In this document: positions 26,710 to 39,499 of the stretch, in pieces
Numbering within the stretch: the stretch's first letter is position 1
Layout of the letters: every line of letters begins with the position of its first letter
Source: Karalla daura
Taxonomy: Eukaryota > Chordata > Actinopteri > Chaetodontiformes > Leiognathidae
Length of the DNA: 64,000 bases
Assembly: GCA_029224185.1 (NCBI GenBank)
Contig: CM055207.1
Coordinates: 10,628,193 to 10,692,192, forward strand
Reading direction: 5' to 3'
Position numbers and translations under genes: made by a program
The notes under the pieces: model-generated
Told to the model about the DNA's origin: nothing
Database searches by the model: none
Seen by the model: the letters and a program-made list of their open reading frames with translations, nothing else

Positions 26710-29700
26710 CGTGTGGTGTGCATGTGTGTATTTTAGACAAGGTGCCTGCCCTGGAGCTAGATAATGTGAACAGAAGCAGATGGGGAAACTTAAACGCACA
26801 CCCACTAGGGTATAGCAGAGCTGGCACAAAGTAAGAAGAGGTCTTAGAACATCTCCCAGCCCTGGTGGATGCCAGCTCGCTCGCTAGCACTGAAACTGGA
26901 TGACAAAGAGAGTGGAAAAGAGAGTGAGATAGAGAGTGAGCGAGAAAGAGAGAATCTGCTCTGTTGTGTGTGTGTGTGTGTGTGTGCGTGTGCGCGTTCT
27001 TGTGTGTTTTGTACAGTGCCTCTACTTTTTGTTCTTTTTGCATATTTATTTATTTATTTTCCATGAAAACGGCGGCCCTCTGTCCTTCTGTTTTGTATCC
27101 TGTCTGTTGTGCTGAACACCGAGCATGTCTGGGTTTAAGGTACACCACCATGAATCGAACGCATAAACACACGGTATTTAATACCATTTGTTAAAGGAAA
27201 CGGCAAATGCAAGATTTGGAAAGGAGTAAATGCGAAAGTATAAACAAAGGTATTGATTGTGTTCCATTGTTAACTCGATCTGATCTTTAAGACTGTGCTA
27301 TTATCCTCAGCCCTGTGAATAGGCATTCAGGATGGAGCGTGCTCCATGTCCGTTTACAATCCCTTGAAACTCTGGATCAAATGAGCTTTTACTGATATGA
27401 ACTCACTAGATCAAATACGCGTTTTCACAGCTCAAACACAGCGGCAGCTCATACCTGGGCCTTGCCTCTATTTCACTGAACAATTCGTGTGCAATAATAA
27501 AAAACATTTTTAAAGAATTCTGTTAAATCTGAACACATAACCCTTATGATATATGTTCATGCCCTTTTACACATAATAGAAAGCCTGTATGTGCAATGAC
27601 ATTGGTAGTACTTTTAATTCCTGTGGATAAAAACTCGACTCACTGCTGACATTTAAGAGTCTGATGAAGATTTATTCATTACTGATTAGGAGACATTTAG
27701 GGGGAGGCTCCTTCTGCAAAATACCAATGACAGTGAGTTATCTTTATGTTGACCTGGGATTGTGATCCAGAGTGAAAAATCTGTGCCTACATCCAATTTA
27801 ACCAGCCTGGCTTAATGTAAACTAATTCAGAAACTGTTTAGGATTAGGGAGGGAGACATTTCAAACACCTAAATTCACAGAACAATTTCTCTCACTTGAA
27901 CCTTAGGATTACATGTTTTATGAAATGCTCAGACTCAAAACATTTAGAATCAAAAATAGATCAAAGTCCCGTTTCTCTCCACACCTTGTTCTAACCATGC
28001 ATAATAGAAATAAACTTTGGTTCATTGTGAGAACCTCTGGCACAAACACTGACTGGCAGAACTTCAGACAGCAGAGGAACTGCAGCATCGCCTCATAAGA
28101 AAAGTACAATTCAGATCGTCTATCCGCCTGCTGAAGGAGCAAAACCAGTGGAGCCGTTTTATTGAAACCGACAAAAGCCTTTAAGACAAGTTCTCTACAC
28201 TAGTCACATCGTTAAATAAGAGTAAAAATGAGACCGTTATTATTCAGAGTCATGATTGAATAACTATCCCTGAATATCAGTATAATCAATAATAATATTG
28301 TCCCTTTTTATCTTAAACACACAAATGCATATTTCACTTTGACTTTTATTGTAAACTCCAGTTTGTGATGCACTGACAAACTGAAATATAAGAAAGCCTC
28401 CTGAAGGCAGTGTTCCTTCCATATGAGCGACTAGTCAGGATATATATCAATCTCACTATTATTTACCTGTGATCAATCAATAATCATTGTACCAGCTCAG
28501 CACGGTAATGTTAATTTTTATGCAGATGATGCATAAAAAGCATTCTTAATCCGATTGTTCTCGATCACCTCAAGATTTCCCTGCTCGCTTTAAAGCCTGA
28601 CGCATTGACCTTTAAAAGGACGAATGACAAAAACAGCAGTTTGAGATTAAATAACTAACCAACTAAACTCTGCCTGCTCATCAATCCTGCAAGAAACTAT
28701 TGTGCCAGCCCTTAATCATGTATCCCATTTTGCAAAGCATCTGAGCCACTGGGGACCAATCTTTAAGGCCTATAAATCAGCTCTGGATCCTCACATGAGC
28801 CAGCCCAGGCAGGAGGGGAGGGTGTGTGTGTGTGTGTGTGTGTGTGTGGGGGGGGGGCAATGAGATGCACATGTTGCTGCCTTGTGGGTGGGTGCTGCCG
28901 AGGTCAGAGGGGTTGCGTAGGTTAATAATGAGGTGAACTTGATCTACTCCAGTTCCAGAGACGAGACGACCGGTTGCCCTCTCCACAGAGGGGACAGGAC
29001 CATTATCCCAGTGGTGTGTGTAAGAGGAGGAGAGTGATGAGGGAGAGAGTGGTTTTCTTTCTGAAATGCTACATCATGTTATAGATAAATGGATTATTAG
29101 TAGAGGTACCAAAGAAAAAAAGCATGAAAAGTTGAAAAAGTTACAGTCACTTTGATAATACTGGCATGAGTGAGTATGAGTGAAGACCACAAAGAAGAAA
29201 TAAAACACAATTATAATGACCTGGTCTCACAGTTATACAGCTATTACAGTTTTTTTTCTATTATGATACCGGTCGTACTCTAGGTACTCATACTAAAACA
29301 CCTAAAAGAAACTTTAAAATACTTTTATCACAACCCAGTTTGGTTTTATTGTAGTTCTTACTTCAATAACTCTAGTTATAATGTTAAATATATTCCAGTT
29401 TGCTGCTACTTCACATGAGCATATCATTTTGTACTGCACAGGCAAGTCAATGCATCTCGTGCTCTGAATGTCCAGCTGCATGTAGTCAGTCATGTATAGT
29501 AAACCTACATTTATTAGTATGTGTCTGTGTTGAATTCATCTATAGGTTGTGCATAACAGTTTGGATACAGATATGTTGAAGATATTCCTAACCCTAACTC
29601 TGTCAACACGTTCTGTTGTCTATTGATGCACAGATGTGTGTTTTTGCCATGATATCCACTTTAATAAGTAGCCTTCTGAAAGCTCGGTTTATACATTTGA

Positions 29701-30325
29701 TGTCTACTGTATCTTAAAGCTGCCATTAGGCTGGTTCCTACAGTCAGTTCATGAGATAAGACTGAAAATGTGCTCGAAATAAAACCCAGCAGGTAATTTC
29801 TCATTCCCACCTGACAGCTCCAGGGCATACCATCTTTCACTGCTATTCAACTTTATGAAATGATTACCTAATACACGCACACACTCTCTCTCTCTCACAC
29901 ACACATATATATATACTATATGAAGTATTTTTTTTTCTCCCAAAAGCTTTCCACTACATTTTTTGATAACTAATTCCTCCAAAATCTTCATGACTGATGC
30001 TGAGACTAACAGGATTGTGAATGAGCTTCTTTCTGGGGGAACAGTCAAACTGCATGTTAAAGAGGGTATGGGGGGGTGCCAGCAGCAGCTAAGTAGCTGT
30101 TGATAATAGATAAAAAGTTAGCCTAAATGACTTAAGTGCTAAAGCTGGGACAGCATCTAGGGGTCAGTTGGGAGATTGTATGTGAGATACAGTATATTTA
30201 AGAGGTTGTCGGGTGCTGGGTTCAAAGGGGCTCAACAGCTGAATGCTGTGAAGTTGCTGATAGCTACAGAGGCACACAGATGGTTTCTGCAAGGAATATG
30301 ATGGGATAACAGTGAGTGGCAACCC
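26250..30325. other. Intergenic: unique AT-rich sequence, GT arrays, no gene seen
   Basis: GT arrays at 26677-26701 and 26965-26986, GT then poly-G at 28820-28858, and otherwise unique AT-rich sequence to 30.3 kb. No exon or repeat family recognised. Confidence 0.65.
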
Positions 30326-30562
30326 AGTAAAGCAGTGATTAGCGCTGGGGCTTTTCTGCAGCTACACTGATTGGTCAAAAAAAAGAAAAAAAAGGCTCGA
30401 GTGGAGACTCTGAATTGCCCCAAGGTGTGAGTGTGAGAGTGAATGGTGTGTTTACTGACCTGCCTTGAGAGTATTCCTCGTCTTTGCCCTATGACTGGCA
30501 CCATCTCTGTAAACGCAGTTTGGTACAAAGCAGGTAAGATAACAGATGGATAAATGGAGAAC
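30325..30562 (+). mobile_element. SINE-like repeat copy, degenerate
   Basis: Contains gtgattagcgctgg head, gagactctgaattgcccca, gtgtgagtgtgagagtgaat and tail caggtaagataacagatgg. An A-rich insertion splits the middle. Open frames overlapping it are artefacts. Confidence 0.7.
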
Positions 30563-33500
30563 TGTACTGACATAAGAATTCTCTTTGAGCAAAGGCTCAA
30601 GAAAAAAGGTGTAGTAAAAGCTCCCTGAGCATTGGATCCATGATGTCTCATCCTGAATAAAAGAGACAGTAAATCTCGCTCGTGGATAAGAAGCACTGGA
30701 GCAGATTGTGTTGATGCCACTTAATGCCCTCCAGGTTGGGTCTGGAGACTGTCGATGCCTCTCTGTCTGCGAATGTAGACACGTTTATGCACACATACAT
30801 AAACACAAGTGCCCCCTTGTCCCCCCCTGTAACAAACGCTCAAGTTTGATTGATGAGGAAATAGATGGCAAATTGCAGTGTCCGTCCTGATGGATGACAT
30901 CATTTGGCCCAATGTGCTGATCACGTTTGCCAAACCGGAGCCTCGCCCGCCTCCCGCCCCTCCCTCCTCTTTACTCACAATTGATCAGTGGGAGTTTTGT
31001 ACGCCAGTCTCCTTTGAATTTAATGCATGAGGAGGGAGAGCAGTTGACGCGGCTCTTTACTGCCCATCCCGGTCCCTCAGCCCCCTCCCTCCATCCCTTT
31101 CCCCCATCCATCTTTATCTGCGGGGGTCTGAGCTGTGACAGATCCAGTAGCACTCTGCTTGTTTACCCTCACACGCAGACAATCACTCTGTGTTAAACGG
31201 CCCTTCTGCTTTCAGATGGATTATTGTGTACACAGGTTCAATTAAGTGGAGACTTATTGAAGGAAGGGGGGGTTATGAAGAAGGATGGGCAGCGATTGTC
31301 AGCCCTTGATATTGTTTGTTCTCATCATCAAACTACAGCAAACATAGTGGCCGAGCCTTTCATTCCTGGCCACCTTGTTTGCCAAGGAATTTTGTATTAA
31401 AAAACAAAACCCTGTTCAAATAAGGAGCGTCAACACTTGAGACACACATCCAAATTGATTTTAGCCTTGACTCCCCCAAGATGATGAGATGTGCAAATAA
31501 CGACCTCTGACTGGGGCGAGAGGCATTGTCAAAATCCGCTGGCACGGGAGAGCTCTGCATATTCCTCAATCAAAATTCATACACGTGTAAACAGCTTTTT
31601 TGCCAGGCCGCCTTCTCCCAGAGGCCCGTTCTGTGGAAGCCATCCAAGCACCACCTCACAGGCCCATTCAGACGGGCTGACAGGTGAAGGAGAGGCGGAG
31701 GGAGGGGGAGGGGCGGCGGGGGCGGCGGGGGGGTTGCGCCGCAGACGTCTTGATTGATGGGGCGACGGCACGCGGCGGCGGCCGGGTTTATGAGCCAGAG
31801 CGAATCTGAATATTGAGAGCGCGGGCCGTCGTGTCACAGCCGCGCATATTAAGAATTATTTGACAATGCATTATGTTGGAGATCTGTCACACGGCAAAAA
31901 AAAGAAAAAAAAAAGATGAGCGAGCCCTCCCCTGCGACTGCGACTCGCGCTCCCCACCAATCCTCGGCGGACGGCTCCGACACGGGGGCCCCATTGACAG
32001 GGGCCCTCCTCACTTACTCAGAGTTAGCGACTGCCAAAATAAATGGCACAAAACATCAGTATGCATGGATTCCGCTGTCGATCCGTGTCTCCGATTTGTC
32101 CTGAATCGCAGACCGAAACTTAAACTTTACCTGCATTTGTTTTTTTCCTTTTTTTTCTCTCTCCCCCCTCCCTCTACAAACACTTGTAAAGTCGAGCTGA
32201 CTACGGGACGGCAATAAAATCCCGGGACGCTACAAATTACACCCCACGTGACGGCAGAGGAAGCTCGCCGGCTCTGTCACTTCCAGTCGACGTTTTAAAG
32301 AGTTCACAGCTCTTGCCCCGTCCAGCGGTTTACTGTTCCATGGAAATTATTTGGCCTATAAACATGCCACCCCGGGTCCATCCCCGGGCTATTTTACACT
32401 GCTAACGACATGGTGCTAACAAATGGCTTCCACCTGGGCCCTGCTGGACGGGGATCGTACGTCTTGGCTCCGCACCGTCGCTATTCTTAGCTTCCCGAGC
32501 AGCGTTTGACCGTGGAGGAAGCTTCATCTGGTTACAAGAGGTCTGGCTCTGCTGCTGTGATGTGACTGATGCTGTACAAGTGATCTTTTGACTCTCCGTG
32601 GTTGCGTGTGTGTGTGTGTGTGTATACAAACCTCATGCACATGTGTTGTGCGTGTGTGCGTGTGTGTGTGGTGGGGATGCCTTATTACAAGGTGTCGACC
32701 TGTTTTGTATTTGGACATTTTAATGAGAGAAATGAACCCCGAGGCTGTTTCTCTGTTCTTTGTCCAGCAGACACACACACACTGACAAAAAAAATAAAAA
32801 AATAATCCATCAGGCTTGTGTGTCTTTTTGGGCAGTTTTCGTTTAAGCCTTTCGCTTGTTTTTTGAAGCACGGACTGCACATGACAATCAAGAGCGTGCC
32901 GTAACGACTTCAAGGTGTTAATCTGATATTCATTTAGATGTGAGCCGTGTTCCTCCAAATGGTGGAGGAAACAAATCATTGGCCCTTTAATAATAATCAA
33001 TGCCTGACCCCCCCGCACCCCCCCACCCAGCAGCACCATCACATCCCCCTCCTCTCCCCGCGCATCATCTGGTGCACTGTTTGTGTGTGTGTACGGTACG
33101 GTGTGTGGTGTTTCTAGGTGTACTCTGTGAGCCATGCTTTTTCCTCTGGGGGGGTCTCTCTGGCTGACCCCCCGACCCCTCTTTCTCTGAGGACAGCCAG
33201 CTAAGAACCAAGCAACATATCAAAGAGTGGGGGGGCACAGCCAGGCCACTGGGTTTCTGGCAAAATCATCTCAATAAATAAATATCACAAGACACCGCTG
33301 GAGGGGAAAGCTTTGATGTGGGGGGGTTGAGCCCCATTCTCTCTTTTCTCTCTCACTCTTTCTCAACTTTAATACAGGCGCTTCTCCTCTGGTGTCTTCA
33401 CTCAGCCGCCAAACCCTCACCGCTTGCTCTGACAAAATGGCTCATGTGTGCTCCTCTATACACATCTCAGCAGCGCCAAACGTTCGGGGGCTTGCAGTTT

Positions 33501-34650
33501 TCCTCTCAGAGGAGGCGAGAGAGATGGAGAAGCGCGTTTTTTTGTTATCGATAGGTCCAGGGCGCCGGATTGGTTGCGAGCAGTAGAAAAAGCCTTTATT
33601 TACTCGCGCAGTGTCGAGAAGCACAGGTGAAGAACGAGCACTCGCACTTTGAAAACATGTTTACCAATGTCTGTTTCTCTTCTAATTGTGCGCACAAGGT
33701 AAGATAAGAAAGGATGATTGTGCAAGAGGACCCTCTCAATCGTCCTTTTGATTTCTTATATTACCAGCTAAACAATGCTGTATGTCCGTGCCCAGCTATG
33801 AGACGTGGTAGAAATTATACCCACAAAAGCCTCTGTCGCATTTTCCACCAAAGCTTTATCGACAGTCGGCCTCACTCTAATTACACTCATCAGTGTAAAC
33901 AAACCGCAATCTACTCTTATCGTTTTTTTATTAGTATTATACTTAACAAGGCAGTCGGGAGTTTTGTGTGTGTTTTCTGGAAAAAGATAATAGTTGGAGA
34001 AAATGTCCTGATGTAAGTGTCCCAAATTTGTTCAAGGGAATTGCAACACTTTTACTGGCTGTTGCCTCAGTCTGTCATGTTTTTATTTTTTTTTCATAGG
34101 GTGACCCTTAGGGATGAATCGCAATGTCTACTTTATGGAGGAATACATACTCACACTGGACAGTGCGAGCTATTATGTTTTTCCTTTGCCGAGTTGCCTC
34201 ATGCCCGTGTCTCTGCAAACACTGAACTCTTTTCACCGAGCGCTGAAAAGAGCTGACGACTCCAAAACATATCTGGTGCACTCTCCGCCGAGAGATGTGG
34301 AGTGTCAGAGGGCTGTCTGCGCTGAATGGCCCGACGCAAAGCTGGCAGCTGCATTGTCACGGTGTTTTTGTGTGATCTAAAATGAATGTACAGCAGTGTA
34401 ACAAGTGGTCTTCAGGGCTGCTGCTCAGGATGGTGTACTTTTTTTTCTTTTTTTTTCCCAGGTTGCATTTCTCGGGCCGAGAGAGTGAGAAACTCGCAGA
34501 AAAAACAAAGTTTTTTTTTTGTAACCTGCTACCAGTTTCTGTACCTTGTCTGTTCTGCGTTGAACATGCTGACATGTCCGTCTTTCACTTTGAGAGTCAT
34601 TTCACATAGCAAGCATTTCACAAGCTGTCCAAAATAAAAACAAGAGAGCA
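30563..34650. other. Intergenic: unique sequence with CpG-rich block, no gene seen
   Basis: Candidate regulatory unique sequence at 31.13-31.34 kb; GC/CpG-rich block at 31.68-32.02 kb; GT-rich patch at 32605-32670; C-runs near 33010; AT-rich unique sequence at 33.6-34.6 kb. Long frames through the CA/GT patches are not supported as genes. Confidence 0.65.
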
Positions 34651-34654
34651 CATC

Positions 34655-34981
34655 ACTCTTATTTTAGTGGCTATTCATTATTGACTTCCAGTTCGTTTTA
34701 GGATTGATTTTAAAATTCAGGGACCACACATTGCACCAAAACTGTGGAATAAGTTGACTTTGCACATTAGGCCTCTTAAAACACGTTTCCTCTCTTTGGC
34801 TTTTAACTCTATTTAGAGGTGTTGGCATTTACTGTTTTTATTATTTGCTTGTTAAATTGCTTTTATTGTTTTATTGTTTTACTGTACTTATTGTTTTTAC
34901 GCTTGCATTTGTCCTCATGGCTGGGTACTAACTGAACCAACTGTGTTGTTTTTAACGTGCTTTATACATAAAGTTGGATTA
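34655..34981 (+). mobile_element. LINE 3' end, degenerate
   Basis: A stretch resembling the C-terminal ORF2 and 3' UTR of a teleost non-LTR element: ttgacttccagttcg (W-L-P-V-like region), then aaaactgtggaataagttg, a T-rich segment, and acgtgctttatacataaagt ending in tggatt, the usual terminus. It is immediately followed by a SINE-like copy. Confidence 0.65.
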
Positions 34982-35165
34982 GACTGTAAATTGCTCCTAA
35001 TTCTGAGTGTGAGAGTGAATAGTGTGTGTGTTCTTTGATGGACTAGCGACCTTTCCAGGATGTATTCCCTGCCTTCACCTTGTGTCTGTTGGAGATAGAC
35101 TCCAGGAGACCCCTGCTGCACTGCTAAAGTACAAAGCAGGTGAGATTATGCATGGATAGATGTAT
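34982..35165 (+). mobile_element. SINE-like repeat copy, 5'-truncated
   Basis: Starts within the actgtaaattgctccta segment, continues with gtgagagtgaatagtgtg, gatggactagcgacctttcc and tail gattatgcatggatagatg. It abuts the LINE end, suggesting nested insertion or recombination between elements. Confidence 0.7.
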
Positions 35166-36689
35166 TGTCTGCATGTGTAAGAGGCCTGTTTGTGTGACAT
35201 ACCTTACAGTACGTGTGATGTTTCAGGCATTTGCCACCGTAAACATCTAGAGCATAAACACATCCGCAAGCCCCTTGTTTGAAAATTCCCACTAAAAAAG
35301 AACAATACTAATGATATTCCCATCAAAACCAAGCATCAATCCAGATTATCTAACGGCCTTTGTTGGAGTAGTTTAATCTCCTGACATGAGATCACTCATT
35401 TAAAAATCATCAGGTTGGACCGCGCTACAACAACAGTCCCGGCATGGTCCTCATCACTGTCGCCTGTCATGGAGAGAAAAAAAAAGGAAAACCTCCTGTC
35501 TAATGGTGCAACGCGGATAAAAAAAACATGAAAACATGACAACAGGATGAAAGCGGGTGGAGGAGGTGAGCGCGAATTGCCTGGAGGGTGAAATGTAGGC
35601 ACATTAAGCTCAGAAATTGGTCAATAATGCTTTCCTCTCGCTATTGAGAGGCAACTGAGTGGAATGTGGATTTGAGAGAGTGAGAGAGAGAGAGTGTGTG
35701 TGCGTGCTCTAATAGACTCAGCAGTATGAGGGGTTAAACTGCCCGTCTCCGGGGAGCATGTTATTGACTGTTGACCAGCCCAAATTAATTTTCAACAAGC
35801 CTCTTCAGGGGAACAATGGAGATGGATTATGGTTGTAAAGGGCCTCCTGCTTTACTCCAAGGTCCGCTAAGTGGATGACTGGCCTCTCAGCGTGACTCCA
35901 CCTCGCCTCGGATACAGTGCGCCGCCTCGGCTCTCAGCCGTACACTTTTTAGCTGTACTCGCATCCACTTAGGGATTTTTCGAGGTATGTCGGCGGAAAG
36001 CGCCTTTTTTGTTGTCTAAATTCTGCCTCCGATGACGCTGAGCGCAGTCGTTATTTCACAAAGTCTCGTCCTGGCGCGGATTTAAAGCGCGCCTGTGTAG
36101 TTGACGCGCCTCGGCTTCAGGAAGTCAAGCAGCCGAGTTAAACAAGAGGGCCTCATTGTTAATTTGAGCATCCTGGCTTATTAGTTTGGTTTTGATCTAT
36201 CGGAGGCGGCTGGGTGTCATCCCATCGCTTGTTTTCCCCTCCCTCTCCCACTTTGAATGGTACAAGTGACAAAAGGCCTCCCACACACAGTCGCTGGCGC
36301 AGTGTGATCACTGCACGCTGAGACACAGGGAGGTGTCAGCACTAATCTCCTTTAAAATGGCTCTCTTGTCTTACATCCCATGCTCACAGCATATCCCCGG
36401 CACTGTAATTGTGTCTACTCGATGAGACTTGCCGTCCCACTTTTGCACCACTTTTGTTTCATACAGTGAGTGCGCGCCACTGAAGTCGGGATACATTGCA
36501 CTTGACTGAGGGAGTCGAAAAAATCACTGAGATGTTTTTTACCTGCTATTCTCAGCCACATCAGCGCCTCTGCTGCTTTCTAATCTCCCATCACTAAAAG
36601 AGGTAATAAGAAGTAATACGCAGTACAAAAACACAATCTGCTCCCATTGTCAGCCCTGGGATGAAACCAACTTGTTAAGTATATACTCA
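35166..36689. other. Intergenic: unique sequence, candidate regulatory blocks
   Basis: 35600-36270 is repeat-poor with motifs such as CCCAAATTAATTTTCAAC and TGTTAATTTGAGCATCC. GA run near 35675. No exon recognised. Confidence 0.6.
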
Positions 36690-36910
36690 GGTAAAGCGAT
36701 TGAGACGGTTGAATTTCACAGGGGCTTGGGAATACTAATTGACGACTGCCTCCTCTTCGGGGCCTATATTCAGCACCTTGTAGGGGAAGTGGAGCAGGTT
36801 TTGAGGTTTTATTTTAAGGACTCCGCAAGTTTTTTCTTTTTCCAACTAAAAAGAGAAAGATTGCCTGCACTTTTCATTGATTACAGTGATGTCTCACACC
36901 CAGGTTCGTT
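36690..36910 (+). mobile_element. LINE reverse-transcriptase fragment, degenerate
   Basis: One open stretch reads G-L-G-I-L-I-D-D-C-L-L-F-G-A-Y-I-Q-H-L and then L-R-F-Y-F-K-D-S-A-S, which matches the post-catalytic Y-L-G-I-x-I-D-x-x-L-x-F-x-x-H-I segment of teleost LINE reverse transcriptases. It is short and flanked by unrelated sequence, so it is a relic. Confidence 0.7.
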
Positions 36911-37034
36911 AGCCTCATCGCTCCCCTCACTTTTGCCATTGAGACGTCGCTCTCTTATCCGCAGTCACTTTCTCTTCCACATTTCTCTACATTCCACTCT
37001 GAGTCTTGAAGGACAGGTTGAAACCAATACATCT

Positions 37035-37290
37035 GGGTCCTGACAGGTCGCAGGACACACAGACACACCATTCCCTCTCACACTCGCTCTAAGGGCCAAT
37101 TTAGAGTCTCTGATCGACCCAAACGAGCATGTTTTTGGACTGTGGGAGGAAACTGGAGAATTTAACGAAAACCCACCCAGACAGGGGGAGGATGTGCAAA
37201 CTCCACACAGTCTGACCAAAAATTGAACCTGGGAGCTTCTTGCTGCGTGGAGACAACCCTAACCACTCTTCACAATGTGGCCTCGCTCCA
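37035..37290 (-). mobile_element. SINE-like repeat copy, inverted
   Basis: On plus: acaggtcgcaggacacac, gggccaatttagagtctctg, gcatgtttttggactgtggg, ggaggatgtgcaaactccac, aaaattgaacctgggagctt and accctaaccactc. These are the parts of the family in inverted order. Confidence 0.8.
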
Positions 37291-38569
37291 TATCCGTGTC
37301 ATATTCTTGCATAGAGCACATCATTCACACTGCTGAGCTGACGAAGCTGAACAGATCCACTGAGGTTGGACACTTCAGGTCAGGATCTGTTCGGTGACAT
37401 CGCACTTGCATCCAGCTAAAAAGGAGAGGACGATCGCCAGTCCATTAATTCAATATTAACAGAGTTGCAGACGTTTGGCATTTGGAAGAGACGTTACTCT
37501 GGAATTTTCTCCTTCTAATCCCTGAGCTGCAGTACTCTGCAAATATGAGAGACGCTGCAGCTGAGGTAGTTTTCCCAAGGTCACAGCCTGTGGTGATGAG
37601 TAGCAGAGATGACTTGATGCATCTGGACTTCATTACGGGAGGCTGGAACATGCTCTGCTATCATTCCCGCTATCTGCTGAGGGAGATGGAAGACAGCCGC
37701 AGAATCCAGCTTAGCAGGGGTTGCCTTCCATCTTTCCTCATGTTTGTAGGGGGGCAGGGGGGGGCGGAGGGGAGTTCGCCTTCCATCTTCCTCGCGTTTC
37801 CCCTTTTGTTTTTCGAATAACTTCATCTTTATCTCTGCGTCTGCCTCTGAAGTGCTGTGTGTTTACGCAAAAATCCACGTTTGGCGCACTTGTCGAGACT
37901 GAAGTGGAGATTGAAGTGCTTTAACTTCAAGTCTGCTGCACTCGCATGATTCCCCTTCTCCCCCTCCTCCCTCCTCCACCCCCACCCGCTACCTTCTTCA
38001 CTCCCCGCTTTCACTTTGCCGAGAAAGTTTCTTCTTCCTCTCCCAGCGCCTCAGCGATGCCCCGGAAAAGTCGGAGCTAAGTCAGAGCTCTCCCCGTCTC
38101 GCCCTCAGGACAGAGAGCACCTAGCCACATGCCTCGTAGGCTTGCCAGGAGCTCAGCGCCTCTGAACTGACTGATTGCCACTCAGAAAAAAAAAAAGAAA
38201 AAGTTAAAAAAAAACAAAAAAACCCACCTACACAGTTGCCATGCTGCCATTTGTTGTTGTGCTCGCAAACATGGAGCACATCAAAGCAGCGTATTCACTT
38301 ACCCACACCAGTCGGCACCTTTATCATGCACTACAGCCCTGAATGCCCCCCCCCCCACCCACCTCCCCCGTGTGCTCCACCTCCTAACAGCCTACCCAGC
38401 CTGCACCTCCCTCCATTTCTCTCCCTCTCTCTCTCTCTCTCTTTTGCACGTGCAATCAAATTGACTAATTTTCACCAGTGTGTCAGAAGCGCTGCACCGG
38501 ACCGTGTGGCTAAGAGGAAAAATCAATGTGGCCCTAAGTGGGAGATCAAACTCAATATGGAGGTTCGGA

Positions 38570-38905
38570 TTGAGCCGTGGCGTCTTCATTAATATCTGTC
38601 GTCCATATCAAGGTGTGACGGGGATCCATTATTGATATCTGGCAGCTAAAGTTGCATCACCTTGAGAGTTCCGAAGGTGAAAAACAACATAGCACAACTG
38701 GGTGTTTTTTTTTTATTTAAATATATATATATTTATTTCTTTATTTATTTCTGTTTCCCTCTAGTGAGATGTCACTTCAAAAACAAGCCGACCAAGGAGT
38801 GTTATTGTGCTGAAAGAATGTCAGCCAGTTACAATAGGCTGCTTAATGAGGTAGTGTGGCAAACTTTCAGGCAGGCCATAATATGAATTATTTGTCATTG
38901 GCGCC
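38570..38905. promoter_or_regulatory. AT-rich unique blocks (candidate enhancer)
   Basis: Contains CTTCATTAATATCTGTCG, CCATTATTGATATCTGG and, after a T/A-rich spacer, GGCTGCTTAATGAGG and CCATAATATGAATTATTTG. No repeat family recognised; composition is typical of conserved noncoding elements but conservation was not measured. Confidence 0.3.
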
Positions 38906-38906
38906 C

Positions 38907-38908
<2 letters not shown>

Positions 38909-38947
<39 letters not shown>
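38909..38947. repeat. (GT)n microsatellite
   Basis: About 19 GT units; complementary to the (AC)n run 180 bp downstream. Confidence 0.97.
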
Positions 38948-38948
<1 letters not shown>

Positions 38949-39125
38949 TTTGGAAAGGGCCCAGAGTAAAGCGGGATGAAGGCAGGCCTTGATGGAGAGA
39001 TGTGGCACTAGCCTGGGGGCTCGCTCCACTGTGAGGGTAGTTAGCTCGCTGCACACCGCCATCATTAGGGACCCGGGCACTTGTGCTGGGAAGGTGACAC
39101 ACGAGCCCACATTCACATGCCAGCG

Positions 39126-39128
<3 letters not shown>

Positions 39129-39175
<47 letters not shown>
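39129..39175. repeat. (AC)n microsatellite
   Basis: About 23 AC units; complementary to the (GT)n run at 38909. Confidence 0.97.
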
Positions 39176-39176
<1 letters not shown>

Positions 39177-39499
39177 CACCTGTATGTATGCTGTGCCTCT
39201 CTGCACTGCAGCGCTCTGTCTCCACCGCTCCGAGTGCTCGCTACGTCTAAGTCTCCACGTGAGGCTCTGTTCAGCTGAAACACAGATCAGGCTTCCTGAC
39301 AGGAAATGCATGTACGGGAGCAGTGACTGCTCTCAAAGCAACCTTCAAAAGCACAAGATGAGAGAAGATGAGATAAGATGAGTAATTTGCAGCATTGTAA
39401 GCAGCAGGTGGACAACAAAATTAAGAACGATGAATAATAAATAAGTGCACGTGCATGAAATAAGTTAAAATGAAAATAAATGAAGGAGCTGATTCAGAG

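Noticed and set aside
30232..30720. 162-codon minus-strand open frame
   Set aside because: Overlaps a SINE-like copy in antisense; no protein-like pattern.
32524..33135. 203-codon minus-strand open frame
   Set aside because: Passes through CA/GT patches giving Thr-His runs, with no domain, splice context or homology recognised.
36672..37043. 123-codon plus-strand open frame as a host gene
   Set aside because: Its core matches a LINE reverse-transcriptase segment and it ends in a SINE-like copy; treated as repeat relic.
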